Notes under the pieces: model-generated
Seen by the model: the letters and a program-made list of their open reading frames with translations, nothing else
Told to the model about the DNA's origin: nothing
The model's database searches: none
Made by a program: the position numbers and the translations under genes
In this document: positions 36,985 to 45,411 of the stretch, piece by piece
How positions within the stretch are numbered: position 1 is the first letter of the stretch
Layout: every line of letters starts with the position of its first letter
NCBI RefSeq assembly: GCF_900105925.1
Contig: NZ_LT629791.1
Location: 7,348,001-7,412,000 of the forward strand
Source: Jiangella alkaliphila
GTDB taxonomy: Bacteria; Actinomycetota; Actinomycetes; Jiangellales; Jiangellaceae
Direction of reading: 5' to 3'
Length of the DNA: 64,000 nt

Positions 36985-38088
36985 TCAGAAGACCCGGCGA
37001 ACCACTGGGACGAGGCGCGCGAGCAGCACGATGGCGTACGTCGCCACCAGCACGACCGCGATGCGCAGCAACAGCTCGGCCGCTGACCCGGCGGCGACGT
37101 CGTTGCCGATCCACCGCTCGTCGACCACGACGCCGAGCACCGCCAGGTGCAGCGCGAACACACCCAACGTGGCGTCGCCCAGCAGCCGGCCCAGCCCGGC
37201 CATCCGCGGGCGGGCCAGCCCGCCGAGCAGGGCACCCGGACGGATCAGCGCCTGCGCGAGCAGGAAGACAGCGATCGAGTACAAGTGCACGCCGAGCCCG
37301 TAGTAGGTGACCGGCGAGATCGTCTGCAGCCAGTCCGGCGCTGCCGGGTTGTTCCATTGCCAGATCGTCATCGCGCCGAGGCCGGCCGCCGCAACGGCGA
37401 CACCGGCCAGTGCGAATCCGCGCAGCACGACCCCGCGCAGCGCCCAGCCGAGCAGATAGAAGCCGAGGTACGGCGTCCACCAGGTCCACGGCGTGACGAT
37501 CCAGGTCACCGTCGTGCCGCGCAGCTCCAGCGTGGCCATGGTGAGGATCGGCATCGCCGCCGCTCCGGCGCCGGCGACCAGCACCGCCCGCCGGCTCGCC
37601 GTCGCGATCCACGGCACCAGCATCGGCGTGATGAGGGCGAGGCCGAGCACGATCCAGAAGAAGTACAGCGCCGTGTAGGTGCGGCCGTTGAGGAACTCGT
37701 TGACCACCTGGTCCCAGGTGAGCGTCTCCTCCTTGTACCAATAGCGGAAACCCAGGTAGAAGACGTGCCAGAAGAGGATCGCCGGCACCAGCCGCCAGGC
37801 CCGCCTGCGCAGGAAGTCGCCGGCGCCGCGGAAGCGCCGGGGATCGAGCAGCAGTGCGCCACTGACCATCACGAAGACCGGCACGGTGAACACCGCACCG
37901 ATGTCGAGAATGATCGCGACGAGGCCGCGCCGCTGGTCACGTGCTCCTTCGATCACCGCCGTCGCCGCGGCGGTGTGGATGGTGACGACACCGGCGATGG
38001 CAAGAACCCTCAGCCACGAGATCCAGGCCAGCTCTTCGCCTGCGCCGGTGTGCTCTCGCGTGGTGGTCCTCTCCTCGACGGCCGTCAC
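36985..38088 (-). CDS. Membrane acyltransferase (acyltransferase_3 family)
   Basis: A 367-residue integral membrane protein with about ten helices. The N-terminal WISWLRVLAIAGVVTIHTAA, with its early Arg and His, is characteristic of acyltransferase_3 enzymes, which O-acylate surface polysaccharides. The ATG overlaps the stop of the preceding glycosyltransferase by 4 bases, so it is part of the run dehydrogenase - glycosyltransferase - acyltransferase. O-acetylation of the polymer is the likely role. Confidence 0.85.
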   Translation of the reverse strand: MTAVEERTTTREHTGAGEELAWISWLRVLAIAGVVTIHTAAATAVIEGARDQRRGLVAIILDIGAVFTVPVFVMVSGALLLDPRRFRGAGDFLRRRAWRLVPAILFWHVFYLGFRYWYKEETLTWDQVVNEFLNGRTYTALYFFWIVLGLALITPMLVPWIATASRRAVLVAGAGAAAMPILTMATLELRGTTVTWIVTPWTWWTPYLGFYLLGWALRGVVLRGFALAGVAVAAAGLGAMTIWQWNNPAAPDWLQTISPVTYYGLGVHLYSIAVFLLAQALIRPGALLGGLARPRMAGLGRLLGDATLGVFALHLAVLGVVVDERWIGNDVAAGSAAELLLRIAVVLVATYAIVLLARLVPVVRRVF

Positions 38089-39293
38089 GGTCGCTCCTCG
38101 CGGCCGAGGAACCCGGCCAGTGCCCGGGCGGCCATGCGGCCGTCGTGGTACATGCGGGCGAACTCGACGCCGGCGTGAGCGGTCTTGATCGCCTCGTCGC
38201 GCTGACGGACGATCTCGGCGATGACATCGCGGACGGTGGGCGGCGTGATCTCGACGATCGGCAGCTCCACCGGCACCCGCGCCCGCACATGCGGCGCGAC
38301 GTGCGCCAGCGTGACCCGGCCGGCGGCCATGGACTCCGCGGCGAACACGCCGTAGAGGCCGAGCACGGCCTGGTCGACGACGATGTCACAGTCCTTCACC
38401 AGCTCGACCAGCTCGGCGTGCGGTAGCCCGGAGGCTCGCCGGTACTCGATCAGGCCGTCGTCATGCAGGGACTGCAGCGCCGGATCGATGAACGACGTGC
38501 CCTTGAGCGCGGAGTTCGACGGCGCGTGCAGGACGACCGGTTTCGGCCGTTCCAGCACCGGGTTGTCGGTGGCGAACTCGTCGACGCCGACGACGACCGG
38601 CATCCAGATGGCGTCCGGCACGAAGTCGAGCAGGTCGGGGGTGGAGACGAACCGCGGCCCGTCGAACCGGGCGATGCGCTCCTGGACGTCGTCGACGACC
38701 ACCTGAAGCCGCTCGGTGAGATCCTCGCGTGGATCGTCGAACGCGGTGACCGGGTACAGCTCACGGTGCTTGCTGGGGTCGCGGACCTCGGAGCCGTGGA
38801 ACACCGCGCCGAGATGCAGTCCGGCGGCACGAAGCTCGTCGACGTCGTTGCTCATGGAGCCGGCGTGGAAGTCGCGCAGGATCGGCCGGCCGGCCTCGAA
38901 GAGGACGTGGGTGACCTCGCGGACGACACGGTCACGGTGCCAGGTGAGGTCGCCACGCTGCTGCGGCCCCGACAGCACGGTGTCGGTGCGGAACTGGAAC
39001 CCCGGCCGGCTCCGCGCAGCGGTCAGCGACTCGGCTGACACGCCGTCGAGGAAGTGCTCGGCGGCGCGGGCCCACTGCCAACCTTGGCCGGCCATGTTGG
39101 CCGGCCCGATGAGCAACCGCACCGGCCGGGTGATGTCGAGCGTGTGCCCGGTGGCGACGGCGGTTTCGATGAACGCCGGCTTCGCCGCGCCGCCCGCGGG
39201 TGCCGTCGCACCACCACCACGCACGCGCCGCTTCAGCACCCCGGCCCGGCGACGGAGTCCGCGGCGGATGCGCCGCCAGGTCCACGCCGCCAT
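38085..39293 (-). CDS. GT-B glycosyltransferase-like protein
   Basis: A 402-residue protein without signal or membrane segment. Its N-terminal domain has VRLLIGPANMAGQGWQWARAAE. The C-terminal half shows a GT-B donor site (HAPSNSALKGTSFIDPAL, then YGVFAAESMAAGRVTLAHV). It is a paralogue of the enzyme at 59180-60382, which shares both stretches. Start and stop are overlapped by neighbours (TGATG upstream, ATGA downstream), making a tightly coupled unit with the sugar dehydrogenase and acyltransferase. Confidence 0.75.
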   Translation of the reverse strand: MAAWTWRRIRRGLRRRAGVLKRRVRGGGATAPAGGAAKPAFIETAVATGHTLDITRPVRLLIGPANMAGQGWQWARAAEHFLDGVSAESLTAARSRPGFQFRTDTVLSGPQQRGDLTWHRDRVVREVTHVLFEAGRPILRDFHAGSMSNDVDELRAAGLHLGAVFHGSEVRDPSKHRELYPVTAFDDPREDLTERLQVVVDDVQERIARFDGPRFVSTPDLLDFVPDAIWMPVVVGVDEFATDNPVLERPKPVVLHAPSNSALKGTSFIDPALQSLHDDGLIEYRRASGLPHAELVELVKDCDIVVDQAVLGLYGVFAAESMAAGRVTLAHVAPHVRARVPVELPIVEITPPTVRDVIAEIVRQRDEAIKTAHAGVEFARMYHDGRMAARALAGFLGREERP

Positions 39294-40597
39294 CAGGACG
39301 CGGTGGACCGGCCGACAACGATGCGGGTGACGCCCGCCCAGCGCGACTCGTCGGTGACGTTGCGGCCGTCGACCAGCACCTTGACACCAGGGAGATCAGC
39401 GGCGCCGAGCTCGCGGTACTCCGGGTGGTCGGCCTGCACGACGGCGGCGTCGGCCGGCTCGCCTACGTGGTAGGCCTCGAAGCCGTACTTCGCCAGCTCT
39501 TCGTCGGTGTACATGGGGTCGTGCACCAGGACGGCGGCGCCGCGCTCGCGCAGCGCCGCGACTGCCGGGAAGACACCGGAGAACGCGGTCTCCTTGACCT
39601 TGCCGCGGTAGGAGGCGCCGAGCACGACCACCCGCGCGCCGGCCAGCGAGCCGCCGTAGGCGGCCTCGACCAGCCCGACCGTGTACGACGGCATGCCCGC
39701 GTTGGCCTCTCGGGCGGCCCGGACGATGGTGGCTTCGGGATCGGTCCACAGGTACAGCCGCGGGTACACAGGGATGCAGTGGCCGCCCACGGCGATGCCG
39801 GGCCGATGGATGTGGCTGTAGGGCTGCGAGTTCGACGCCGCGATGACCTCGTAGACGTCGATGCCGTGCTGCGCGGCGAACCGCCCGAACTGGTTGGCCA
39901 GGCCGATGTTGACGTCGCGATACGTCGTTTCGGCGAGCTTGGCCATCTCTGCCGCCTCGGCGCTGCCGAGGTCCCACACGCCGTTCGCACGGTCGAGGTC
40001 GGGCCGGTCGTCGAAGTCGAGGACGGCCTCGTAGAACTCGGTGGCGCGCTTGGCACCCTCGGCAGTCAGTCCGCCGACGAGCTTCGGGTACTTGCGCAGG
40101 TCGGCGAAGACCCGACCGGTCAGCACCCGCTCCGGCGAGAACACCAGGTGGAAGTCGGTACCCTCGGTGAGGCCGGAGACCTCCTCGATGAGCGGCGTCC
40201 AGCGGGTGCGGGTGGTGCCCACCGGCAGCGTCGTCTCGTAGGACACGAGCGTGCCGGGAGTGAGGTGCTCGGCGAGCGAACGGGTGGCGGCGTCCATCCA
40301 GCCGAAGTCAGGCTCCCAGGTGTCGTCGTTCACGAACAGCGGGACGACCACCACGACAGCGTCACTGCCGGGGACCGCGTCGGCGTAGTCTGTGGTGGCG
40401 CGAAGCCGGCCCGCTGGGACCAGTTCGGCCAGCTTCTCGGCCAGCTGCGCCTCACCGGGGAACGGTTCCTGGCCGCGGTTGACGAGGTCGACGACGGCGG
40501 CGTTGATGTCCACCCCGACGACCTCGTGGCCCTTGCTGGCGAACTGGACGGCGAGCGGAAGCCCGATCTTCCCCAGGGCGACGACGGTGATTTTCAC
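39293..40597 (-). CDS. UDP-N-acetylhexosamine 6-dehydrogenase
   Basis: A 434-residue nucleotide-sugar dehydrogenase from GTG 40597. The nucleotide loop reads ALGKIG, with Ala in place of the first Gly. The catalytic Cys274 is in GIAVGGHCIPVYP. It resembles UDP-N-acetylmannosamine dehydrogenase (WecC type) and lies divergently from a UDP-GlcNAc 2-epimerase-type gene, the usual partner. Together they could make UDP-ManNAcA. It differs clearly from the dehydrogenase at 23504, so the locus probably oxidises two different UDP-sugars. Confidence 0.85.
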   Translation of the reverse strand: MKITVVALGKIGLPLAVQFASKGHEVVGVDINAAVVDLVNRGQEPFPGEAQLAEKLAELVPAGRLRATTDYADAVPGSDAVVVVVPLFVNDDTWEPDFGWMDAATRSLAEHLTPGTLVSYETTLPVGTTRTRWTPLIEEVSGLTEGTDFHLVFSPERVLTGRVFADLRKYPKLVGGLTAEGAKRATEFYEAVLDFDDRPDLDRANGVWDLGSAEAAEMAKLAETTYRDVNIGLANQFGRFAAQHGIDVYEVIAASNSQPYSHIHRPGIAVGGHCIPVYPRLYLWTDPEATIVRAAREANAGMPSYTVGLVEAAYGGSLAGARVVVLGASYRGKVKETAFSGVFPAVAALRERGAAVLVHDPMYTDEELAKYGFEAYHVGEPADAAVVQADHPEYRELGAADLPGVKVLVDGRNVTDESRWAGVTRIVVGRSTAS

Positions 40598-40616
40598 GGA
40601 GTGACCTTCGGTGACG

Positions 40617-40646
40617 TTGCGTGGACTTGGCGGACCGCCGTATAGG
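40617..40646 (+). promoter_or_regulatory. Candidate promoter of the 2-epimerase gene
   Basis: TTGCGT (40617-40622) and TATAGG (40641-40646) are 18 bases apart, giving a leader of about 60 bases before the ATG at 40714. It lies in the 116-base divergent gap with the dehydrogenase gene. Confidence 0.4.
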
Positions 40647-40713
40647 GTAACGCGGGTCGGCCCATGCTTCGCACGTTCCATCTGATGTACCCAGCCGGAG
40701 GTCGGTCACACCG

Positions 40714-41778
40714 ATGAGAGTGCTCAGCATCGTCGGAGCGCGCCCGCAGTTCGTGAAGCTCGCGCCGGTCGCCGAGGCCTTCGCCGCCACCGTGCACGAC
40801 CACGTCATCGTGCACACCGGGCAGCACTACGACACTCGCATGTCCGATGTCTTCTTCGCCGACCTCCGCATCCCGGACCCGGACGTCCACCTGGGCGTCG
40901 GCTCCGGCAGCCACGGCGTGCAGACCGGCTCCATGCTGTCCGCTCTGGACGCCGTGCTCGACGAGCACCGGCCCGACTGGGTGCTGGTCTACGGCGACAC
41001 CAACTCGACGCTGGCCGGCGCGCTGGCGGCGGTGAAGCTGCACCTTCCCGTCGCCCACCTCGAGGCCGGCCTGCGCTCGTTCAACCGGCGGATGCCCGAG
41101 GAGCACAACCGCGTCCTCACCGACCACGCCGCCGACCTACTGCTGGCGCCCACCGAGGTCGCCATGGGGCAACTGGCCGCCGAGGGCCTGCGGGAACGGT
41201 CCGTGCTGGTCGGCGACGTCATGACCGACGTCTGCTTCCGCGTGCGCGATGCCGTTCTGGCCGGGGCGCCGCAGGTCCCGCTCGGGCTGACCGCCGGTGA
41301 GTACGTGGTCTCGACCATCCACCGTGCCGAGAACACCGACGACCCCGACCGGCTGACGGCCATCGTCGATGCTCTCGACGGCCTCTCCGCCGACGTGCTG
41401 CTGCTGGCGCACCCGCGTCTGGTGGCGCGCTGCCACGAGTTCGGCATCAAGCTGGAGCGCAATGGCGGGTCGCTGCGGGTCGCCGAGCCGCTCGCATACC
41501 CGCAGATGGTGGCCGCAGTGCTCGGCTCGGCCGGCGTGGTCACCGACTCCGGCGGCCTGCAGAAGGAGGCGTATCTCCTCGGCCGCACCTGCACGACGCT
41601 TCGCACCGAGACCGAGTGGGTCGAGACGCTCGAGGACGGCTGGAACGTCCTGGCCGCGGACCTGAACGACCTCGACCAAGTGGTGCGCCGACCGGTGCCC
41701 GTCGCCGAGCAGGGCACGCCCTACGGCGACGGGCACGCAGCTGCGCGCGTGATCGCCGCCCTCGCCGGCCACGGTTGA
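40714..41778 (+). CDS. wecB: Non-hydrolysing UDP-N-acetylglucosamine 2-epimerase family
   Basis: A 354-residue GT-B-fold epimerase. It has GARPQFVKLAP near the start, YGDTNSTLAG with Asp95, HLEAGLRSFNRRMPEEHNR with Glu117 and His131, STIHRAENTDD, and VTDSGGLQKEAYLLG. The SFNRRMPEE form occurs in epimerases of capsule loci, including those acting on UDP-GlcNAc3NAcA (WlbD/WbpI). The substrate could therefore be UDP-GlcNAc or the diacetamido-uronate; sequence alone does not decide. A broken second copy of this gene's 3' part is at 43236-43620. Confidence 0.88.
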   Translation: MRVLSIVGARPQFVKLAPVAEAFAATVHDHVIVHTGQHYDTRMSDVFFADLRIPDPDVHLGVGSGSHGVQTGSMLSALDAVLDEHRPDWVLVYGDTNSTLAGALAAVKLHLPVAHLEAGLRSFNRRMPEEHNRVLTDHAADLLLAPTEVAMGQLAAEGLRERSVLVGDVMTDVCFRVRDAVLAGAPQVPLGLTAGEYVVSTIHRAENTDDPDRLTAIVDALDGLSADVLLLAHPRLVARCHEFGIKLERNGGSLRVAEPLAYPQMVAAVLGSAGVVTDSGGLQKEAYLLGRTCTTLRTETEWVETLEDGWNVLAADLNDLDQVVRRPVPVAEQGTPYGDGHAAARVIAALAGHG

Positions 41779-41779
41779 G

Positions 41780-42577
41780 TCAACGCCCAGCGCCCACCAG
41801 TCGAGCCATCGCCTGCTTGCCTGCGGCCAGCCGTCGTGCGAGCCGGTAGGAGGAACTGCCCTCGATTCGGGACATGCGGGCCTGGACGGCATCGCGCTCC
41901 GCGTGCGCCTGGGCCAGGCTCGCCGTGGCGTCGGACAACCGCTTCAGAGCAGTGGCGTTGTCCGCGATCAGCCGTTCGTTCTCCGCGGTCAGGCGCTCGT
42001 TCTCGGCAGTCGCCTCGGCGCCGGCCTTCTCCGCCTCGGCTCGCCGGCTCTCGAGGTCGCGAGCTCGCTCGTCGAGTTCGCGGACACGCTGGTCGAGCAC
42101 CCGCCAGACGAAGCCCTCGACGTGATGCTCGTTGACCAGCCGCAGCACGGCCGGAGGATCGACGGGCGCCGCGTCGCCGTCCCATCGCAGATACGGATGC
42201 AACATCGGCCCGCCCGCATCGACCCGGCCCGCGATCAAGGCCGTCGGCGTGTCCGCCTCATCGAGGGGCAGCATGCCGGTGACCTGGTAGCCGGACGCGC
42301 CGACGCCCTGCACGAGTTCACCGGTAGGCAGCGAGCCGCCGTCCCAAGGCAGCAGAAGGACCACAGTCGCGACCCCGGCCTCTGACAGCCGGCGGCCGAG
42401 GCCGGCGGCGGGGTCATCGGCGGCGACGAGGTCGACCGCGGCGGCCGGAGCCGCGGGGCCGTCGGACAGCTCGGTGACCATACTGATGTCAGCCGGGAAC
42501 GAGAGCGCGCCACCGGTACGGTCCAGCACCGGACCGTACCGCGCCACCAAGGTTCGGAGGATGTCGTTGCGTCGCAT
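41780..42577 (-). CDS. Coiled-coil protein of unknown function
   Basis: A 265-residue protein. The first 155 residues form an alpha/beta domain (AGVATVVLLLPWDGGSLPTGELVQGV) that looks like a worn Rossmann fold. Residues about 160-240 are a long heptad-rich coiled coil (VRELDERARDLESRRAEAE). The tail GSSSYRLARRLAAGKQ is a short motif often seen at the end of coiled-coil glycan-synthesis proteins. Its ATG overlaps the end of the broken methyltransferase (TGATG), so the two were translationally coupled. A chain-length or scaffold role is a guess. Confidence 0.7.
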   Translation of the reverse strand: MRRNDILRTLVARYGPVLDRTGGALSFPADISMVTELSDGPAAPAAAVDLVAADDPAAGLGRRLSEAGVATVVLLLPWDGGSLPTGELVQGVGASGYQVTGMLPLDEADTPTALIAGRVDAGGPMLHPYLRWDGDAAPVDPPAVLRLVNEHHVEGFVWRVLDQRVRELDERARDLESRRAEAEKAGAEATAENERLTAENERLIADNATALKRLSDATASLAQAHAERDAVQARMSRIEGSSSYRLARRLAAGKQAMARLVGAGR

Positions 42578-43220
42578 CAGCTCACCCTGTCGAAGACGAT
42601 GAATCCGACCGGCGTGTTGCGGAAGCCGTAGGAGCGGAACTGGTCGGAACCGTAGCCCAACGGCTGCACCAGCGCACGGTACCGGGACAGCCCCCGGGTC
42701 CGCTGGTAGGTGGACCAGGTGTGGTCGGCCTCGGCCCCGTGGTCGGACAGGATGAGCCTGCCCCTAGGCGAACCAGCGACGCGAGGTTGCGCACCGAGTC
42801 GGCCCAGGCATCGTCGTCCATGACGTGGAACAAGACGTCGACGCTGTATACGACGTCGTACATGTACGGCGGGTGCCAGTCCGCGAGGGCGCTGACCGCG
42901 TACTCGTCCTGGTCCGCGGCCTGTGCCCGGCACTCCTCGATGGCGGCCTGGCTGATGTCGATGCCGTCGACGCGATGGCCGAACCGCGCCATGGCACGGG
43001 CGAACCAGCCCTTCCCGCACCCGGCGTCGAGGACACGCAGTGGCGCCCTGCTCTCGGACACATCGCCGACCAGGTCGAGCAGCCTGCCCAGCCGCATGGC
43101 GTAGAAGATCTCGTTGGCGCCGGCGTCGATGCCGACCACGCCTCCCGAGCTCAGCGGCGAGAACCGGCGGTGTCGCTGGTCCCAGTACGCCGTGGTCTCG
43201 TCGGAGTTCATGGCTCTCAT
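42577..43220 (-). pseudogene. Class I SAM methyltransferase, broken by a frameshift
   Basis: The frame from ATG 43220 encodes a normal methyltransferase start: [28 protein letters not shown] (64-79), then YDVVYSVDVLFHVMDDD. At about 42762, near codon 152, the sense leaves this frame, which runs on as a Pro/Ser/Thr-rich tail to 42582. The expected C-terminus (RGRLILSDHGAEADHTWSTY, ending GFIVFDRVS) continues in the next frame to the stop at 42577. One added base restores it. This is either a real null mutation or a one-base sequencing error. The downstream gene still starts in the restored stop codon, which argues for a recent event or an error. Confidence 0.8.
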
Positions 43221-43235
43221 CGCCGGATTATCGCC

Positions 43236-43620
43236 CGTTCGGCCCAAGGATAACCGTCTCGCCACGCTGCGCCGCGGTCTGGACGACCTCGGCTGGTTGG
43301 GCGGCACTGTGCCTGCAGGTGTTACCGCTGCCCGACTCGCTCATAGTCGCGGCCGTCTGCACTTCGCGGGCGTGGTGACCAACTCAGGCCCCCTACAGAA
43401 GTGGGCCTACCTGCTCGGCCAGCCGTGCGGCACGCTGCGCACCGAGACGGAGTGGCCGGAGACCCTGCACGACGGCTGGAACGTGCTGGTCCCTGAGCCG
43501 GCCGACCTCGCCGCCGCCGTCACCCGGCCGACGCCGGCCGCGCCCCAGGGCACACCGTACGGTGACGGGCACGCGGCTGGGCAGGTGGTCGAGGCACTGC
43601 TGCGCGGCGGAGCGGCATGA
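43236..43620 (+). pseudogene. UDP-GlcNAc 2-epimerase remnant (C-terminal part)
   Basis: An open stretch without a plausible start matches the last third of the epimerase at 40714-41778: [14 protein letters not shown] against its DRLTAIVDALDGLS, then [16 protein letters not shown] against [24 protein letters not shown], and TPYGDGHAA near the end. Internal pieces are missing between these blocks, and key residues have changed (D to N, G to P, E to W). The front of the gene is gone, replaced by the divergent methyltransferase start. This is a truncated and decaying second copy. Confidence 0.8.
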
Positions 43621-43645
43621 GCACACCGACGCTCAGGTTCGCCCA

Positions 43646-43685
43646 GACCTCGTGCCATCCCGGACGGTGGGGATGGCACGAGGTC
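43646..43685. terminator. Perfect 16-bp stem-loop terminator
   Basis: GACCTCGTGCCATCCC (43646-43661) and its exact inverse (43670-43685) flank an 8-base loop. It stands 25 bases after the epimerase remnant and 115 bases before the end of the convergent protease-like gene. No T-run follows. It marks the border between the GC-rich glycan genes and the less GC-rich island. Confidence 0.7.
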
Positions 43686-43800
43686 CCGGCGGCCACGCAT
43701 GAACAACAAGATGCACATAAGGCCGCGACGCTATTGACCAAATATGCAGGATCAAGCAAGTCACCAGCGCGGCGGCAGCGCAACTTTCACTTGAAGCCGA

Positions 43801-45057
43801 TCAGGGTACGACCGCGATCGAGGCGCTCAGCGCACTGGAAATGGCAGTCACGTTCACATAGTAGCAGTTGGAATTTAACTGAGGCTCCCTCCATGCCTGG
43901 CCATGCGCCATCACTGCACCATCTGAATAGGTGGTCAGGAACGGCGCACCCCAGTCATTGTCGCAGTTAATGCCATTTACGAGCACTAGCCCATTTGGCC
44001 ATCCGGTCGCACTTACCGGTCCAGTGATATACCCGGAATCCAGCCCTGCCCTGGCACCACTAATGGCAATGGGAGCATTTCGTACGACCGAGCCGGCCGC
44101 AGATCGTACCGGTCGCACGTCGGTCGTATTAGGATTCGTGGACGTTCCACCGACCCAGACGTCTGCATTGAATGATGTGCCCGCCGCCGGCCCCATGAGC
44201 CCAGCGGCGACACTGGTTTCCACGTTCCCAACCGTGCCTACGGTTCGACCATCATTTTCCCAGGTGCTCCACCTATTGCTGCAGTCTTCCGAAATTCCAC
44301 CATACAGGCGGTTGTTACTCCAGAGCCTCCAAGTGAAGCCCTGACTGCAGACATGGCTTCCCGTGTAGTATGATTTCAGCGTATTCCCGGCGGTCCATCC
44401 GCCCCTGTCGATCATCCTGCTGCCCGACAGCACGCCAAATTCAGCGTCCGTCGCCTCGCCACTCAGCTCATCACTCGCCGCAGCTTCGACGATGGGCTCG
44501 ATACGAACGGGCACACTAGTACGAAGATGCTGCAACGAACCTTCAACCTGCCCTGCGGCGGCATTGTCGACCAGGACTGTAACTGCCGACGCACGCACAT
44601 CGTAGTAGGCACCCTTAATCGCATGCGACTGCGCACCTGCCCATGCCGTAGACAGCCCAAGATCCTCCGCCATTGCTTGACCGTCGACGACGGAGGCGGA
44701 TTCAACAGCGAAGGTCACTTCAGCAGACTCTTTCAGACCGGCCAAGACGTCCTTGACGTCGCTTTCCAACTGCGCTGACTGGCTAGGATCAGCACCTGGT
44801 CGGAGCTGAATTCGCAGCGACTCGGTCTCGGTGTGCCAATAGGAGCCGCCATAGACGTCAGGGGCTGCCTCGAGCGTGCCTTGAAGTGCCTCGTACGTCT
44901 CATTGACGTACTGGGCAGCGACGGGCGTAATAGGCTCACCGAACGTCTCCGCCGGCTCGGGAACCTGATCTGGTTCGAATTCGGCCGCTTGGGCGCCTCC
45001 ACTCGCCGCCGCTAGAACCAAGGCCACAGAAGCCAGGACGGGAAGACTTCGCCGCAT
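43801..45057 (-). CDS. Secreted S1-protease-like protein without catalytic triad (copy A)
   Basis: A 418-residue exported protein from ATG 45057 (GGAG before it; a TTG 12 bases upstream is less likely). The signal peptide is at 1-24, the pro-domain-like part at 30-190, and the protease-like domain at 215-418. Aligned with the intact protease at 49538-50851 it shares WTAGN, C.QGF.WR.WS, ISGAR and GAP. The His motif AGHC has become SEDC (His to Asp258), GDSG has become NDWG (Ser to Trp369), and the Asp region reads FNADVW. The Cys237/Cys259 pair remains. It should be folded but non-proteolytic. It may bind a ligand or inhibit a protease. A near-twin lies 355 bases upstream. Confidence 0.85.
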   Translation of the reverse strand: MRRSLPVLASVALVLAAASGGAQAAEFEPDQVPEPAETFGEPITPVAAQYVNETYEALQGTLEAAPDVYGGSYWHTETESLRIQLRPGADPSQSAQLESDVKDVLAGLKESAEVTFAVESASVVDGQAMAEDLGLSTAWAGAQSHAIKGAYYDVRASAVTVLVDNAAAGQVEGSLQHLRTSVPVRIEPIVEAAASDELSGEATDAEFGVLSGSRMIDRGGWTAGNTLKSYYTGSHVCSQGFTWRLWSNNRLYGGISEDCSNRWSTWENDGRTVGTVGNVETSVAAGLMGPAAGTSFNADVWVGGTSTNPNTTDVRPVRSAAGSVVRNAPIAISGARAGLDSGYITGPVSATGWPNGLVLVNGINCDNDWGAPFLTTYSDGAVMAHGQAWREPQLNSNCYYVNVTAISSALSASIAVVP

Positions 45058-45109
45058 TTCGATCTCCAATCCGGGAAATTACAAGGAGCGAGAAGGACAA
45101 GAACCAACA

Positions 45110-45138
45110 ATTATCCAAATAGCGGCACTGTGTGTCGA
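45110..45138 (-). promoter_or_regulatory. Promoter of protease-like copy A
   Basis: On the minus strand TCGACA (45133-45138) and GATAAT (45110-45115) are 17 bases apart. The whole upstream block of about 90 bases is shared with copy B, where the boxes are closer to consensus. The -35 box here has two differences from TTGACA, so copy A may be weaker. Confidence 0.6.
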
Positions 45139-45411
45139 ACAGGGACATCCGCTCACACTCGCCACCACCAGCTCGCAGCCTGCGGCCTGCCCCAGAGGAG
45201 AGCCACACTCACTCGGACGGGCATTGAGGCGACCGGAGACTCCGGCACGACCGGAAGGCGCGGACCCGGCCGACGCATGCGCGAAATCAAGAGGGTTACG
45301 CATTTGATCGACCACGTGCTCGAAATCCGCTCAACTATTGACCAGGATCGTAAGCTGACCACGATACAAAGGTAAGGTATCCGATGCGCGCCTTTCGCTT
45401 GAAGGAATCAA
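45139..45411. other. Intergenic region between the two protease-like copies
   Basis: Apart from the promoter of copy A at its left end, no gene was found. Short stretches near 45334 and 45390 (CTATTGACCA, CTTTCGCTTGAAG) match the sequence just after copy A near 43730 and 43785. The duplicated unit therefore includes some downstream DNA. The middle part has no likeness I can name. Confidence 0.5.
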
